Shown here piece by piece: positions 40,321-48,926 of a stretch of DNA of 64,000 bases (positions are counted from its first letter, which is position 1; each line of letters begins with the position of its first letter). Location of the stretch: NCBI RefSeq assembly GCF_001509485.1, contig NZ_LLZI01000112.1, forward strand, positions 1-64,000, written 5' to 3'. The translations under genes and the position numbers were made by a program. This stretch comes from Streptomyces sp. NRRL F-4489. GTDB taxonomy: Bacteria > Actinomycetota > Actinomycetes > Streptomycetales > Streptomycetaceae. The notes beneath the pieces are model-generated. The model worked only from the letters and a program-made list of their open reading frames with translations. It was not told the DNA's origin and did no database searches.

Positions 40321-42173
40321 CACCCCTGTGCGGTGAGCGCTGGTTCGCGGTCCTTCCGGACTGCGACGCGGCGCTCGCCGCATTCCGACGGTTGCGCCAT
40401 GCGGCCTGCCATGTCGTACGGCACGAGTCCGGCCGCCCCTGGCTGCTCGGCTGCTGGGAGGAGAGCCAGGCCCGGATCGTCCGGACCGGACCGGTCCGCC
40501 TGGCCCTGCTCGGCACCTGCCGGACGAGCGCCGCCGAACTCCTGCTGCGGGCCGACAAGTTGAGCACGGCGGCCCAGGCGGAGGACGCCGTGCGGGGCAC
40601 GGCGGGATGCTTCACCCTGCTGGCGTCCGTACGGGGAGTGGTCCACGCCCGGGGCGCCGCCGCGGGAGCGCGGCGGCTGTACCGCGCCTCGGTGGACGGA
40701 GTGGCCGTCGTCGCCGACCGCGCCCGGACCCTGGCGTGGCTGACGGGCGCCGGGGTGGACATGGCGCAGCTGGCCGCCCGCATCACCTGCCTGGAGTCGA
40801 CCCCCTTCCCGCTGGACCGGGCGGCGGTCTTCGAAGGCGTGCGCGCGGTGCCGCCGGAGCACGCCGTCCACCTCGACCGCTCCGGCCGCGCGGACGAACG
40901 CCGGTGGTGGCAGGCGCCGCCGCAGGACCTGCCGCTGGCCGAGGGAGCGGCCGGGCTGCGCCAGGCACTCCGGGAGGCGGTGGCCGCGCGGGTGCGTCCG
41001 GGGCAGGTGTGGGGCGCGGACCTGTCCGGGGGGATGGATTCCACCTCATTGTGCTTCCTGGCCGCCGAGACCGGCGCCCAACTCGTCACCACCACCCTGG
41101 AGTTGAGCGACGCGGCCAATGAGGACGCCGGGTACGCCCGGTCCGCGGCGGCGGCCCTGCCGCGGGGCACCACGTGCCTGTCGTTCCCCATCGCGGAGCT
41201 GGAACCGTATCTGACGGGCCTGGCGGACGGCGGCGAGCCGGACGACGAGCCGGCGCTCAAGCGGCGGGACCTGGCCCAGCAGCGGCGCATCCGCGCGGTG
41301 CTGCGCGAGCACGGCGCGGAGCGGCGGCTGTGCGGACAGGGCGGGGACCATGTCGTCCTGCCGCCGGAATGCCATCTGCACGACCTCGTACGCCACCGGC
41401 CGGCGGCGGCCGTCCGCCGGCTCGCCGCGTTCGCCGCCCTGCAGCGCTGGCCCCGCGGCGCCACGGCGCGCTGCCTGGCCGACCGCCGGGGGCACGGTGC
41501 CTGGCTCGCGGGCCAGGCAGCGCTCCTGGCCCGCGGGCGGACGCCGGCCGCCGCACCCGACCTGGGCTGGGGCCCGTCGATGACGCCGAGCCCTTGGGCC
41601 ACCGAGTACGCCCGGCAGGCCACCGCGGACCTCCTGCGCCAGGCCGCCGCGGACGTCCCCCCGCTGGCGGCCGCCCGCGGACCGCACCGCTGGATCTACC
41701 AGGCACAGCAGGCCGGACGGGTCGCCGTCACCTACGAGCAGTACGGGATGGACCTGGAGATGCCGTTCTGCGACGACGCGGTCCTGGAGGCGTGCCTGCG
41801 CGTGCGTCCGCACGAGGCGCTGAGCCCGTGGAGCTACAAGCCGCTGCTGGCCGCGGCGATGCGCGGCATCGTGCCGGACCCGCTGCTGGACCGTACGACG
41901 AAGGGCGACGCGTCCGCCGAGTGGCACGCCGGGATGAAGGCGCAGCAGCCGGTGCTCGCCGCCTGGGCGGACTCCTCGCGCCTGGCCGCCGCCGGCCTGG
42001 CCGACCGGGGCGCGCTGCGCCGTGCCTGGCTGAGCCCCGGCACGCTGCCGGCCGCCTGCGGCCCGGCGGTGGAAGCGGCGCTGGCCGCCGAAGCCTGGCT
42101 GCGGGACGTCGAGACCCATCCCGTTCCGGACTACCTCGAGGAGCATCCCCGTGACCGTGACCCTGTGCCGTGA
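40317..42173 (+). CDS. lasC: Lasso peptide macrolactam synthetase (asparagine synthetase-like)
   Basis: A 618-residue AsnB-family enzyme. The N-terminal part resembles the glutaminase fold without an N-terminal catalytic Cys; the C-terminal ATP-pyrophosphatase domain carries the PPi loop DLSGGMDSTSL near residue 237. Lasso cyclases adenylate the Asp8 side chain and let Gly1 attack it to close the ring on a threaded peptide. LEMPFCDDAVLEACL and PDPLLDRTTKGDASAEWH are also typical. GTG 40317 overlaps the precursor stop (GTGA); no ribosome site is visible, so coupling is likely. The 3' end overlaps the RRE gene by 23 bases. Confidence 0.93.
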   Translation: MTPLCGERWFAVLPDCDAALAAFRRLRHAACHVVRHESGRPWLLGCWEESQARIVRTGPVRLALLGTCRTSAAELLLRADKLSTAAQAEDAVRGTAGCFTLLASVRGVVHARGAAAGARRLYRASVDGVAVVADRARTLAWLTGAGVDMAQLAARITCLESTPFPLDRAAVFEGVRAVPPEHAVHLDRSGRADERRWWQAPPQDLPLAEGAAGLRQALREAVAARVRPGQVWGADLSGGMDSTSLCFLAAETGAQLVTTTLELSDAANEDAGYARSAAAALPRGTTCLSFPIAELEPYLTGLADGGEPDDEPALKRRDLAQQRRIRAVLREHGAERRLCGQGGDHVVLPPECHLHDLVRHRPAAAVRRLAAFAALQRWPRGATARCLADRRGHGAWLAGQAALLARGRTPAAAPDLGWGPSMTPSPWATEYARQATADLLRQAAADVPPLAAARGPHRWIYQAQQAGRVAVTYEQYGMDLEMPFCDDAVLEACLRVRPHEALSPWSYKPLLAAAMRGIVPDPLLDRTTKGDASAEWHAGMKAQQPVLAAWADSSRLAAAGLADRGALRRAWLSPGTLPAACGPAVEAALAAEAWLRDVETHPVPDYLEEHPRDRDPVP

Positions 42174-42420
42174 TGTGACCGCCTGCGACACCGAGGACGG
42201 TATGGTCCTGCTCGACATCCGCCGCGGCCGCTACTGGCAGCTCAACACCACCGGCGCCCTCATCCTGCGGGCGCTGCTGCGTGGCGTCGACCACCCCCGC
42301 CTCGCCGGACAACTCGCCGGCACCCGCCCCGTCACCGCCGAACAGGCCGCCCGGGACATCCGCGACCTGCTCGACCGGCTGACCCGGGCCCGCCTGGTGG
42401 AGGAGCGGACCGCGGCATGA
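42151..42420 (+). CDS. lasB1: Lasso RiPP recognition element protein (PqqD-like, B1)
   Basis: An 89-residue PqqD-like RRE. DGMVLLDIRRGRYWQLNTTGALIL is the beta-hairpin wing and following helix that clamp the leader peptide; QAARDIRDLLDRLTRARLVE forms the closing helices. It delivers the leader, through its YxxPxL segment, to the peptidase. GTG 42151 follows GAGGAG and lies within the cyclase gene; the stop overlaps the peptidase start (ATGA). Confidence 0.92.
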   Translation: MTVTLCRDVTACDTEDGMVLLDIRRGRYWQLNTTGALILRALLRGVDHPRLAGQLAGTRPVTAEQAARDIRDLLDRLTRARLVEERTAA

Positions 42421-42845
42421 GCCAGATCCTCGACGCCCAGCGCGGCCCGATGCCGTTCCGGCGCCGCTGCCAGGCACACCTGGCCGTCGGCGCCGCCCGC
42501 CTCCTCGCCCGCCTCACCCCCAAACGCCTCGGCGCCCTCCTCAACCTGCTGCGGCACGGCGCCCGCGCGGCCACGTACCACGAGGCGCTGCGCGCCCGCC
42601 GCGACGTCACCGCCGTCAGCACCCTGTGCGCGGGCACGTACTGCCTCCAACGGTCCCTGGCCACGGCCTTGTTGTGCCGTATGCGGGGCGTCTGGCCGAC
42701 CTGGTGCACCGGCGTGCGGACGCCGCCGTTCAGCGCGCACGCCTGGGTCGAGGCCGAGGGCCGCCAGGTCGGCGAGCCCGCCGACGCCGCCGCCTACCGC
42801 CCGATCCTGGCCGTGCCGCCGCACCATCCGACGCCACGGACCTGA
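42417..42845 (+). CDS. lasB2: Lasso leader peptidase (transglutaminase-like, B2)
   Basis: A 142-residue transglutaminase-fold cysteine protease. The catalytic Cys is C76 (GTYCLQRSLATALL), His is H108 (SAHAWVEAEG) and the acid lies in the following GEPAD segment. It cuts the precursor after residue 29 when bound by the RRE protein. It is the last gene of the cluster; no ABC transporter or isopeptidase gene follows. The 115 bases to the next gene contain only a 16-codon remnant-like frame (GTG 42891 to TAG) of no evident origin. Confidence 0.92.
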   Translation: MSQILDAQRGPMPFRRRCQAHLAVGAARLLARLTPKRLGALLNLLRHGARAATYHEALRARRDVTAVSTLCAGTYCLQRSLATALLCRMRGVWPTWCTGVRTPPFSAHAWVEAEGRQVGEPADAAAYRPILAVPPHHPTPRT

Positions 42846-42960
42846 CGGGGCCGACTCCCTGACGTCAAGCCCCCGCACCCCCTCGGACACCGTGCACATC
42901 GTCCTCGCGGACGGGGACGAGTCCGCGCCGCTGGCGCGGTAGGGGCGCGGGGCGGCCGGC

Positions 42961-43854
42961 TTACCTGGAAGAGCCGGACGGCGCGGCGTCCGCCCCGAAC
43001 CCGTAGTCCAGCAGCTTCGTCGCGTCCCCGTACCGGTCGGTGCTGTTCAGCACGGTGCCGACGAGCGTCTTGCCGCCGCGGGTGGCCGCGAAGACCAGGC
43101 AGTCGCCGGCCGGGGTGGTGGTCCCGGTCTTGATGCCGATGGCACCCTCGTAGGAGCCGAGCAGCTGGTTGGTGTTGTTCCAGGTGTAGTAGCGGGTGCG
43201 GCCGTTGGCGGCCGGCGCCTCACCCTTGTACTGCTTGGTCTTGACGACGGTGCGGAAGGTGTCGTTCTGCATGGCGTACCGGGCCAGCTTCGCCAGTTCG
43301 GTGGGCGTGCTGGAGTCCGACCCCGCGCCGTCGAAGGAGTCGAACTCCGTGTGGGACAAGTGGAGTTCACCGGCCTTCGCGTTCATCTTCGAGACGAACG
43401 ACGCGGTGCGTTCGGTGCGGTTGGCGCCGCTGCCGAAGGTGTCGGCCAGGGCGTACGCGGCGTCCGCGCCGGAGGGCAGGAGCGTCGCGTACAGCAGCTG
43501 GCGGACGGTGACCTTGTCGCCGGTCTGGAGGTCCGCGGTGCTGGAGCCGTGCTCGGTGACGTAGTCCCGGTACGCCTGCTGCACGGGGACCTGGCGCTCC
43601 AGGTCGACGTTCGGGGTGTCGAGCACGACGGACGCGGCCATGATCTTCGCCGTGCTGGCGATCGGACGGGCGGTGTCCGCGTCCTTGCCGAAGAGCGTCC
43701 GGCCGCTGGAGTCGTCCACGAGCGTGGCCCCCTTGGCGGCGACCGCCGGCGCCGGCCGGTCGGGAGTCGCTGCCTGGGCGGTCAGCGGGGAGAGCGCGAG
43801 CAGGGCGCCGCCGGCGACGGCGGCCACGCGCCTGGTGAGTGTGGTGACAGTCAA
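42961..43854 (-). CDS. Serine-type D-Ala-D-Ala carboxypeptidase (S11, PBP5-like)
   Basis: A 297-residue secreted penicillin-binding protein trimming the terminal D-Ala of peptidoglycan stem peptides. A Sec-type signal (LTRRVAAVAGGALLALSPLTAQA) precedes the enzyme domain. Active-site motifs are STAK (in PIASTAKIMAA), SGAD (the SxN position, in LLPSGADAAYAL) and KTG (in AIGIKTGTTTPAG). TTG 43854 has GGAG eight bases upstream; ATG 43914 would add a poorly matching 20-residue extension. It faces the lasso cluster convergently. It has no membrane-anchor tail. Confidence 0.88.
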   Translation of the reverse strand: MTVTTLTRRVAAVAGGALLALSPLTAQAATPDRPAPAVAAKGATLVDDSSGRTLFGKDADTARPIASTAKIMAASVVLDTPNVDLERQVPVQQAYRDYVTEHGSSTADLQTGDKVTVRQLLYATLLPSGADAAYALADTFGSGANRTERTASFVSKMNAKAGELHLSHTEFDSFDGAGSDSSTPTELAKLARYAMQNDTFRTVVKTKQYKGEAPAANGRTRYYTWNNTNQLLGSYEGAIGIKTGTTTPAGDCLVFAATRGGKTLVGTVLNSTDRYGDATKLLDYGFGADAAPSGSSR

Positions 43855-44021
43855 AGAGAAACGCTCCGTATCGGGTTGGGGTGCCTGCCTCATCAGTGAC
43901 AGTGCCCTATACATCTAACCCCATCAGCGGTGGTACGACTCGCGCCGGCGCCGCGATCAACTCCCGATACCGCCTTGGGAGTCAGGCCGCGGCCCCTCCG
44001 CCCGAGCGCATCGCCCGCCCC

Positions 44022-44363
44022 TCAATGGCCGGGACCGGGCGGGGGCGGCAGCTGCTCGATGATGACGAGCGTGCCCCGGCTGCCGGGACGCACCGCGTGG
44101 CGCACGCCCGCCGCGACCACATACAGCTCCCCCGCGCGCACCTCGACCTCGGTGTCCTCGACGGCCAGTCGCAGCGTGCCGTCCAGTACGAGCAGCGCCT
44201 CCGCCGTGTCGTGCGACTCCGGCTCACCGGCCCGCCCGTCCATCCGCAGCACCTTCACCCCGGCGCCCCCGACCCGACCGAGCAGGTGCGAACTCCAGGC
44301 ATCCGGCAGCCCAGCGGCCGTCCCCCGCACATCGACAACACCGGCTGTCTCAACAACCTTCAA
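44022..44363 (-). CDS. Small cupin-domain protein
   Basis: A 113-residue single cupin. The metal-binding positions are reduced: SHDTAEALLVLDGTLRLAVE for motif 1 and LYVVAAGVRHAVRPG for motif 2, keeping His and Glu residues in the expected places. TTG 44363 follows GGAGGC, which decides the start. Function unknown; small cupins may be isomerases, dioxygenases or sensors. It is divergent from the DUF2243 gene with a 271-base gap in which I see no gene. Confidence 0.75.
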   Translation of the reverse strand: MKVVETAGVVDVRGTAAGLPDAWSSHLLGRVGGAGVKVLRMDGRAGEPESHDTAEALLVLDGTLRLAVEDTEVEVRAGELYVVAAGVRHAVRPGSRGTLVIIEQLPPPPGPGH

Positions 44364-44634
44364 GGCATGCCTCCTCCCGGGCTCAGCCGCCGGGGAAGGA
44401 AACAACCCCGCCCAGGCACCCGCCCGCACTCGCAATCGGTGAATGCTGCGACGTTACGACAGGACGGCGCGCCGCCGGCTGACCGTTCGGTAAAGCCTGT
44501 CCGGGTGCGCAAGCCGTTCGGACGTGCCCGGATGGCGGCGGCGGCCGGTCCGTGCATGACTGGCATGGGCCGCGCAGGGCACGGGCACCTGCGCTGGCGT
44601 GACAGACCGGGCCGACCGCGAAGGGAGCCCTGCG

Positions 44635-45222
44635 ATGGCTGGTACCACCGGCGGCCCGCCACCCGTGACCGGCCCGCCGCCCCTCACCGAACGGCCCGGA
44701 AGTCTCCGGCTTCCCGGCCTCCTGCTGGGCGTCGGACTGGGCGGATTCGTCGACGGCATCCTGCTGCACCAGGTCCTCCAGTGGCACCACATGCTGACCA
44801 GCACCGACCAGGACCGCATCGGGGTGAAGTTCTACCCGGCCACCACCGTCGACGGCCTGAAGATGAACACCGTCTGGGACGGCGTCTTCCACGCCGTCTG
44901 CTGGCTCTCCGTCCTGCTGGGCCTGGCGATCCTGTACGCCAGGGTGACCTGCCACCGGCGCCGGGTGTGGACCTCCGCGGTGCTGTGGGGGTGGGTGGTG
45001 GCCGGGTGGGGCGTCTTCAACCTCGTCGAAGGGTTGCTGGACCACCAGATCCTCGGCATCCACCACGTACGCGCCGGCGCCCAGCAGGTGTGGTGGGACG
45101 CCGGTTTCCTGCTGCTGGGCGTGCTGTTCGTCCTCGTCGGCTGGCTGCTCCAACGCCGCGGCCGCCCGTTCGACCCGGATTCCGCGGCCGGTACGGCGCC
45201 GGCCGGCCCCGCCTCGGCATGA
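44635..45222 (+). CDS. DUF2243 integral membrane protein
   Basis: A 195-residue membrane protein of the DUF2243 type with four helices. Conserved polar text inside or beside membrane segments is GGFVDGILLHQVLQWHHML, LVEGLLDHQILGIHHV and VWWDAGFLLLGVLFVLVG; the repeated HQ and HH residues suggest haem or metal ligands. ATG 44635 follows AAGGGAG. It overlaps the CtaG-like gene start (ATGA). The two families are often adjacent, consistent with a function in cytochrome oxidase assembly. Confidence 0.87.
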   Translation: MAGTTGGPPPVTGPPPLTERPGSLRLPGLLLGVGLGGFVDGILLHQVLQWHHMLTSTDQDRIGVKFYPATTVDGLKMNTVWDGVFHAVCWLSVLLGLAILYARVTCHRRRVWTSAVLWGWVVAGWGVFNLVEGLLDHQILGIHHVRAGAQQVWWDAGFLLLGVLFVLVGWLLQRRGRPFDPDSAAGTAPAGPASA

Positions 45223-46100
45223 TCCCGCCGCACGCCCTGGCCCACCACACCACAGGCACCGGACCGCCGCCCGGCGTGATGCCCCTCGCCGGTGCCTTGC
45301 TGGCCGCGGGCGCGCTCTACGTCCTGGGCGCCGCCCTCGCCCGTCACCGCAACCCGGCCGCGGACTGGAGCCGCTGGCGGACCGCCTCGTTCCTGTGCGG
45401 TCTGGCGCTGCTGGGCGCGGCCCTGCTACCGCCGGTCGCCTCCCTCTCCCACGCCGACTTCCGCGGCCATATGCTCCAGCACCTGCTGATCGGCATGTAC
45501 GCCCCGCTCGCCCTGGTGCTGGGCGCGCCCGTCACCCTGCTCCTGCGCACCCTGCCCGTACGGCACGCCCGGCGCCTGGCCCGCCTGCTGCGCGGCCGCT
45601 GCGTGCGCGCGTTCGCCCGCCCAGCCGTCGCCCTCCTGCTCAGCGTCGGAACCCTCCCGCTGCTCTACCTCACCCCCCTCTACCCCACCGTGACCGGCCA
45701 CCCGCTCGGCCACCCGCTCCTCCACCTCCACTTCCTCCTCTCCGGCTGCCTGTTCGCGTGGGTGATCGCCGGGCCGGACCCGGCGCCCGCCCGGCCCGGC
45801 GTGCCCGCGCGGCTGGTCGTCCTGGGCGTCGCGGTCGCCGCGCACGCCACGGTGTCGCAGATGATCTACGCCGGGCTCTTCCTCGGCGTACCGGCGCCCC
45901 CGGAGCAGATCCAGGGCGGCGCCGCGCTCATGTACTACGGCGGCGACCTCGCCGAACTGCTGCTCGCCGCCGCACTCGTGTCCACCTGGCGCCCCACGCG
46001 CCGCCCGCGGACCCCTCCGGGCCGGTGGGCGGACGCGCGAGGAGCGACGCGGGCGACTGCCAGGACGCCCGCTTCCGGCGGCACAGGGACAGACCGATAA
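45219..46100 (+). CDS. CtaG-type cytochrome c oxidase assembly protein
   Basis: A 293-residue membrane protein with seven probable helices and the caa3/CtaG (Bacillus-type) signature: SHADFRGHMLQHLLIGMYAPL, HPLLHLHFLLSGCLFAWVIAGPDP and AHATVSQMIYAG. The several intramembrane His residues could bind copper. Bacillus-type CtaG is needed for oxidase maturation. The C-terminal 35 residues are disordered. It is coupled to the DUF2243 gene. An orphan ctaD lies 19 kb away. The following 248 bases (46101-46348) contain only unconvincing frames. Confidence 0.87.
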   Translation: MIPPHALAHHTTGTGPPPGVMPLAGALLAAGALYVLGAALARHRNPAADWSRWRTASFLCGLALLGAALLPPVASLSHADFRGHMLQHLLIGMYAPLALVLGAPVTLLLRTLPVRHARRLARLLRGRCVRAFARPAVALLLSVGTLPLLYLTPLYPTVTGHPLGHPLLHLHFLLSGCLFAWVIAGPDPAPARPGVPARLVVLGVAVAAHATVSQMIYAGLFLGVPAPPEQIQGGAALMYYGGDLAELLLAAALVSTWRPTRRPRTPPGRWADARGATRATARTPASGGTGTDR

Positions 46101-46348
46101 CAGATCGCGTGCGGCCGGCGCTGCCTGGCAGGCTAGCGCCATGGATCAGACACCACCCGATCTACACCAACACCATGAGCGTGCTGCCGGAGACGGCCGG
46201 CATGTTCGAGCGGGCCATGGGGCCGGGGGTGGGAATCGTACGGGTCCTGCTCACCGCGTCCGACGCCACCGCGCGCGGGAGGTGGTGGCCGCCACGGGGT
46301 GGGCCGGCGGGCCGCCGCCCGCCGACCGGTCGTGGCCGCGGAGGGGGA

Positions 46349-47536
46349 TCAATAGCCCTTCAGTACAAAGGAGTTGATGAACTCGTAGAACTCCCGCATG
46401 TCGCCGCCGGCGTCGAAGGTCTCAGCCGCCTCCGTCTCGTCCTGGTTGGCGACGGCGGCCATCGCCTCCTCCCGGCGTGCCTTGTTGTCCAGGGCGAACT
46501 GCTGGGTGCCGCGGACGTGGTCCCGCAGTTCTTCCTCGTAGGCGGCGAACGCCGCGCGGTGATCGCCGCCCGCGGCCTTGAGTTCGCCCGCCAGGACGTA
46601 CGCGCCGATCAGCGCCAGGCTCGTGCCCTGGCCGGTCATCGGGGAACCGCAGTAACCGGCGTCGCCGAGCAGTACCACGCGCCCGCGCGACCAGGAGTCC
46701 ATCCGGATCTGGCTCATGGAGTCGAAGTGGAAGTCGGGCGCGTCCCACATGTACTTCAGGGCGCGCGGGAATTCCCATCCCGCGTCGGCGAACCGCGCGG
46801 CGATCAGGCGCTTCTGCGCGTCCACGTCGCGGTAGTCGTACTCCAGCGGCTCCTCCTGCTCGAAGCCCAGGAACACCCGGCATTCCTTGTTGTTCCGGGC
46901 GCTCATGATGATGCCGCCCAGCTCACCGCTCTGATGGAACGTCTGCCAGTAGTCCAGGTCGAGGAAGTTGGGGGCGGTGAACAGGCCGATGTAGCTGCCG
47001 AGGTGGTGGATGTAGTCGGACTCCGGGCCGAAGGCGAGCTTGCGGACGGTGGAATGCAGGCCGTCGGCGCCCACGACGAGATCGAACGTGCGCGGTGCGC
47101 TGCGCTCGAAGGTGACGTGGACCTCCCGGTCGTCCTGGGTGAGGGAGGTGATGGAGTCGTTGAACAGGTATTCCACCGTGCCGTCGATGGCCTGGTGGAT
47201 GATGCGGCACAGGTCGTCGCGCATGATCTCGACGTCGGGGTTGTCGATCTGCCCGCCGGTGAAGGTGTGCTCGGTGCTGCGGTACAGCTCCTTGCCGGAC
47301 GCGTCGACGACCGACGCCCCGCGCAGGCCGGTGGCCAGCTCGCGGACCTGGGACAGGATGCCCATGCGCTCGGCGACTTCGAGGGCCGGCCCCCGAACAT
47401 CGATCGCCTGGCCGCCGGCGCGCAGTTCGGGGGCCCGCTCCACCACGGTGACGTGGAACCCGTAGCGGCTCAGCCAGTAGGCCAGGGCCGGGCCGGCGAT
47501 ACTGGCGCCGGAGATCAGGACGTTCGTGTTCTTCAT
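46349..47536 (-). CDS. FAD-dependent aromatic monooxygenase-like enzyme
   Basis: A 395-residue class A flavoprotein hydroxylase. The FAD fold is seen in VLISGASIAGPALAYWL, the DG motif in DLVVGADGLHSTVRK and the GD motif in VVLLGDAGYCGSPMTGQG. The sequence resembles tetracycline- and rifamycin-type antibiotic-modifying hydroxylases as well as biosynthetic ones; the substrate is open. ATG 47536 follows GGAGGAACCCC. The quinone reductase and ArsR genes upstream are on the same strand. Confidence 0.88.
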   Translation of the reverse strand: MKNTNVLISGASIAGPALAYWLSRYGFHVTVVERAPELRAGGQAIDVRGPALEVAERMGILSQVRELATGLRGASVVDASGKELYRSTEHTFTGGQIDNPDVEIMRDDLCRIIHQAIDGTVEYLFNDSITSLTQDDREVHVTFERSAPRTFDLVVGADGLHSTVRKLAFGPESDYIHHLGSYIGLFTAPNFLDLDYWQTFHQSGELGGIIMSARNNKECRVFLGFEQEEPLEYDYRDVDAQKRLIAARFADAGWEFPRALKYMWDAPDFHFDSMSQIRMDSWSRGRVVLLGDAGYCGSPMTGQGTSLALIGAYVLAGELKAAGGDHRAAFAAYEEELRDHVRGTQQFALDNKARREEAMAAVANQDETEAAETFDAGGDMREFYEFINSFVLKGY

Positions 47537-47691
47537 GAGGGGTTCCTCCGTATCGGTCACACCTGCCGAGGTGGACGCGAAACGCCGTACGAAGGTTCCC
47601 TGGGCGGTGGGGGGTTGGGGCGGTTGCGGGAGGGGGCGGCGGCACGTTGGGGTGCGCCGGGCCCTGCTCCCGCCCCTGCCGCCCCGCGGGG

Positions 47692-48372
47692 TCACCGCAC
47701 GGCCGGCAGCGCGTCCACCGCGGCGAGCGCGACGGACTCCCGGACGGTCTCCAGCGCCGCCGCCCGTTCCTGGTCGGTCATATGCGCCGGCCCGTAGGTG
47801 ATGACGGGCGCGAGGACCTGGTAGCCGACGAATTCCAACATGCCGCGGTGGATGTGGAACAGGAAATCGTCCATCGAGCCGAGGGCGCCGCCGGGCCGGA
47901 ACGCCTCACTGGGCCCGCCGGTCGTGAACAGCAGCATCGCCCGCTTCCCGGCGAGCGCCGCCTCGCCGAACAGGCCGTACTCCCCGCCGAAGACCCCGCC
48001 CATCACGAAGACGCGGTCCACCCAGCCCTTGAGAATGGCGGGCACCGAGAACCACCACAGCGGGAACGACAGCACGAGCAGATCCGCGGCGAGCAGCCGG
48101 TCGAGGTGGTCCCTGACGGTCGCGTCGAGCGTCCCGTCCTTGACCGCGCGCCGCTGTTCGGCCTGCGGCTTGAAGTGGCCTTCCACCGGCGCGAATTCCT
48201 CCCGGCCGAGGACCGGCGCCCAGGCGTCGGAGTAGAGGTCGATCACATCGACCCGGTAGCCGGCGTCGCGCAACGCCTGGGCAGCGGTGGTCATTTGGGC
48301 GGTGCTGAAGGACTGGGACTCGGGGTGAGCGTGGACGATCAGGGCGGTGGGAGCAGCATCGAAGGTCGACAT
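47692..48372 (-). CDS. NAD(P)H:quinone oxidoreductase (flavodoxin-like fold)
   Basis: A 226-residue protein of the flavodoxin_2/NQO family: TALIVHAHPESQSFSTAQM (FMN/FAD phosphate loop), DLYSDAWAPVLGREEF, LLVLSFPLWWFSVPAILKGW and VFVMGGVFGGEYGLFGEA. It reduces quinones by two electrons, protecting against redox cycling. ATG 48372 is the clear start. The ArsR gene lies upstream on the same strand and an inverted repeat precedes this gene. It may serve with the FAD monooxygenase next to it. Confidence 0.88.
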   Translation of the reverse strand: MSTFDAAPTALIVHAHPESQSFSTAQMTTAAQALRDAGYRVDVIDLYSDAWAPVLGREEFAPVEGHFKPQAEQRRAVKDGTLDATVRDHLDRLLAADLLVLSFPLWWFSVPAILKGWVDRVFVMGGVFGGEYGLFGEAALAGKRAMLLFTTGGPSEAFRPGGALGSMDDFLFHIHRGMLEFVGYQVLAPVITYGPAHMTDQERAAALETVRESVALAAVDALPAVR

Positions 48373-48381
48373 GAGGAAATC

Positions 48382-48401
48382 ATATCGACGTATTGCGATG
48401 T
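48382..48401. promoter_or_regulatory. Candidate ArsR operator upstream of quinone reductase
   Basis: ATATCG (48382-48387) and CGATGT (48396-48401) form an imperfect dyad in an AT-rich tract 10-29 bases upstream of the quinone reductase start and downstream of the arsR stop. It fits a promoter-blocking site. Confidence 0.4.
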
Positions 48402-48452
48402 GTCAATGAAATGCCCGCCGGACGCCGAACGACGGACGCGGGACGCCGCCCG

Positions 48453-48785
48453 TCAGACGCTCGCGGCCATCGCCCGCGCCACCTCCGCCAGCCGCTCCTC
48501 GTCCCGGCGGTAGTGGGTCCACTTGCCGACCCGGGTGGAACGCACCAGACCGGCCCGTTCGAGCGTGCTCATATAGCTGGAGACCGTTGACTGCGCGAGC
48601 CCTGACTTGCCCTGGATGTGCGTGACGCAGACACCGACCGACCGGCGGTCCGCGATCGGCTCGTACGCGCTGAAGTACCGGTCGGGCTCCCTCAGCCACT
48701 GCATGATCTGCAAACGCGCGGGGTTGCCCAGGGCCTTGAACACCTCGACCAGATCACTCGCCCCCACTTCCGCCGCCGCCACCAT
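48453..48785 (-). CDS. ArsR family winged-helix regulator
   Basis: A 110-residue ArsR/SmtB-type repressor. Text: DLVEVFKALGNPARLQIMQWL, TVSSYMSTLERAGLVRSTRVG (recognition helix) and KWTHYRRDEERLAEVARAM. Cysteine is present only once (SVGVCVTH), so metal sensing through a CxC site is unlikely; a redox or organic signal is more probable. ATG 48785 follows GGAAGG. It is upstream of the quinone reductase on the same strand and probably controls it. Confidence 0.87.
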   Translation of the reverse strand: MVAAAEVGASDLVEVFKALGNPARLQIMQWLREPDRYFSAYEPIADRRSVGVCVTHIQGKSGLAQSTVSSYMSTLERAGLVRSTRVGKWTHYRRDEERLAEVARAMAASV

Positions 48786-48926
48786 CAGCCACCTTCCTCG
48801 CGTACGGGACACCTCCTCCCCACGGTATCTCGCTACGGAACACGGCCGGACGACGAGCCGGGGCCAGGGCCGAGGGCCGGGCGGCGTCCACCCCTCCGAC
48901 ACCCCCGACCCCAGCCCCCACCCCCC

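Noticed and set aside
42891..42938. 15-residue frame after the lasso peptidase as an extra precursor
   Set aside because: No leader motifs, no ribosome site and an acidic content unlike a lasso core; probably a chance frame.
46101..46348. Possible small gene or gene remnant after the CtaG-like gene
   Set aside because: Frames with ATG (46141, 46175) lack ribosome sites and recognisable content; recorded only as an unassigned gap.
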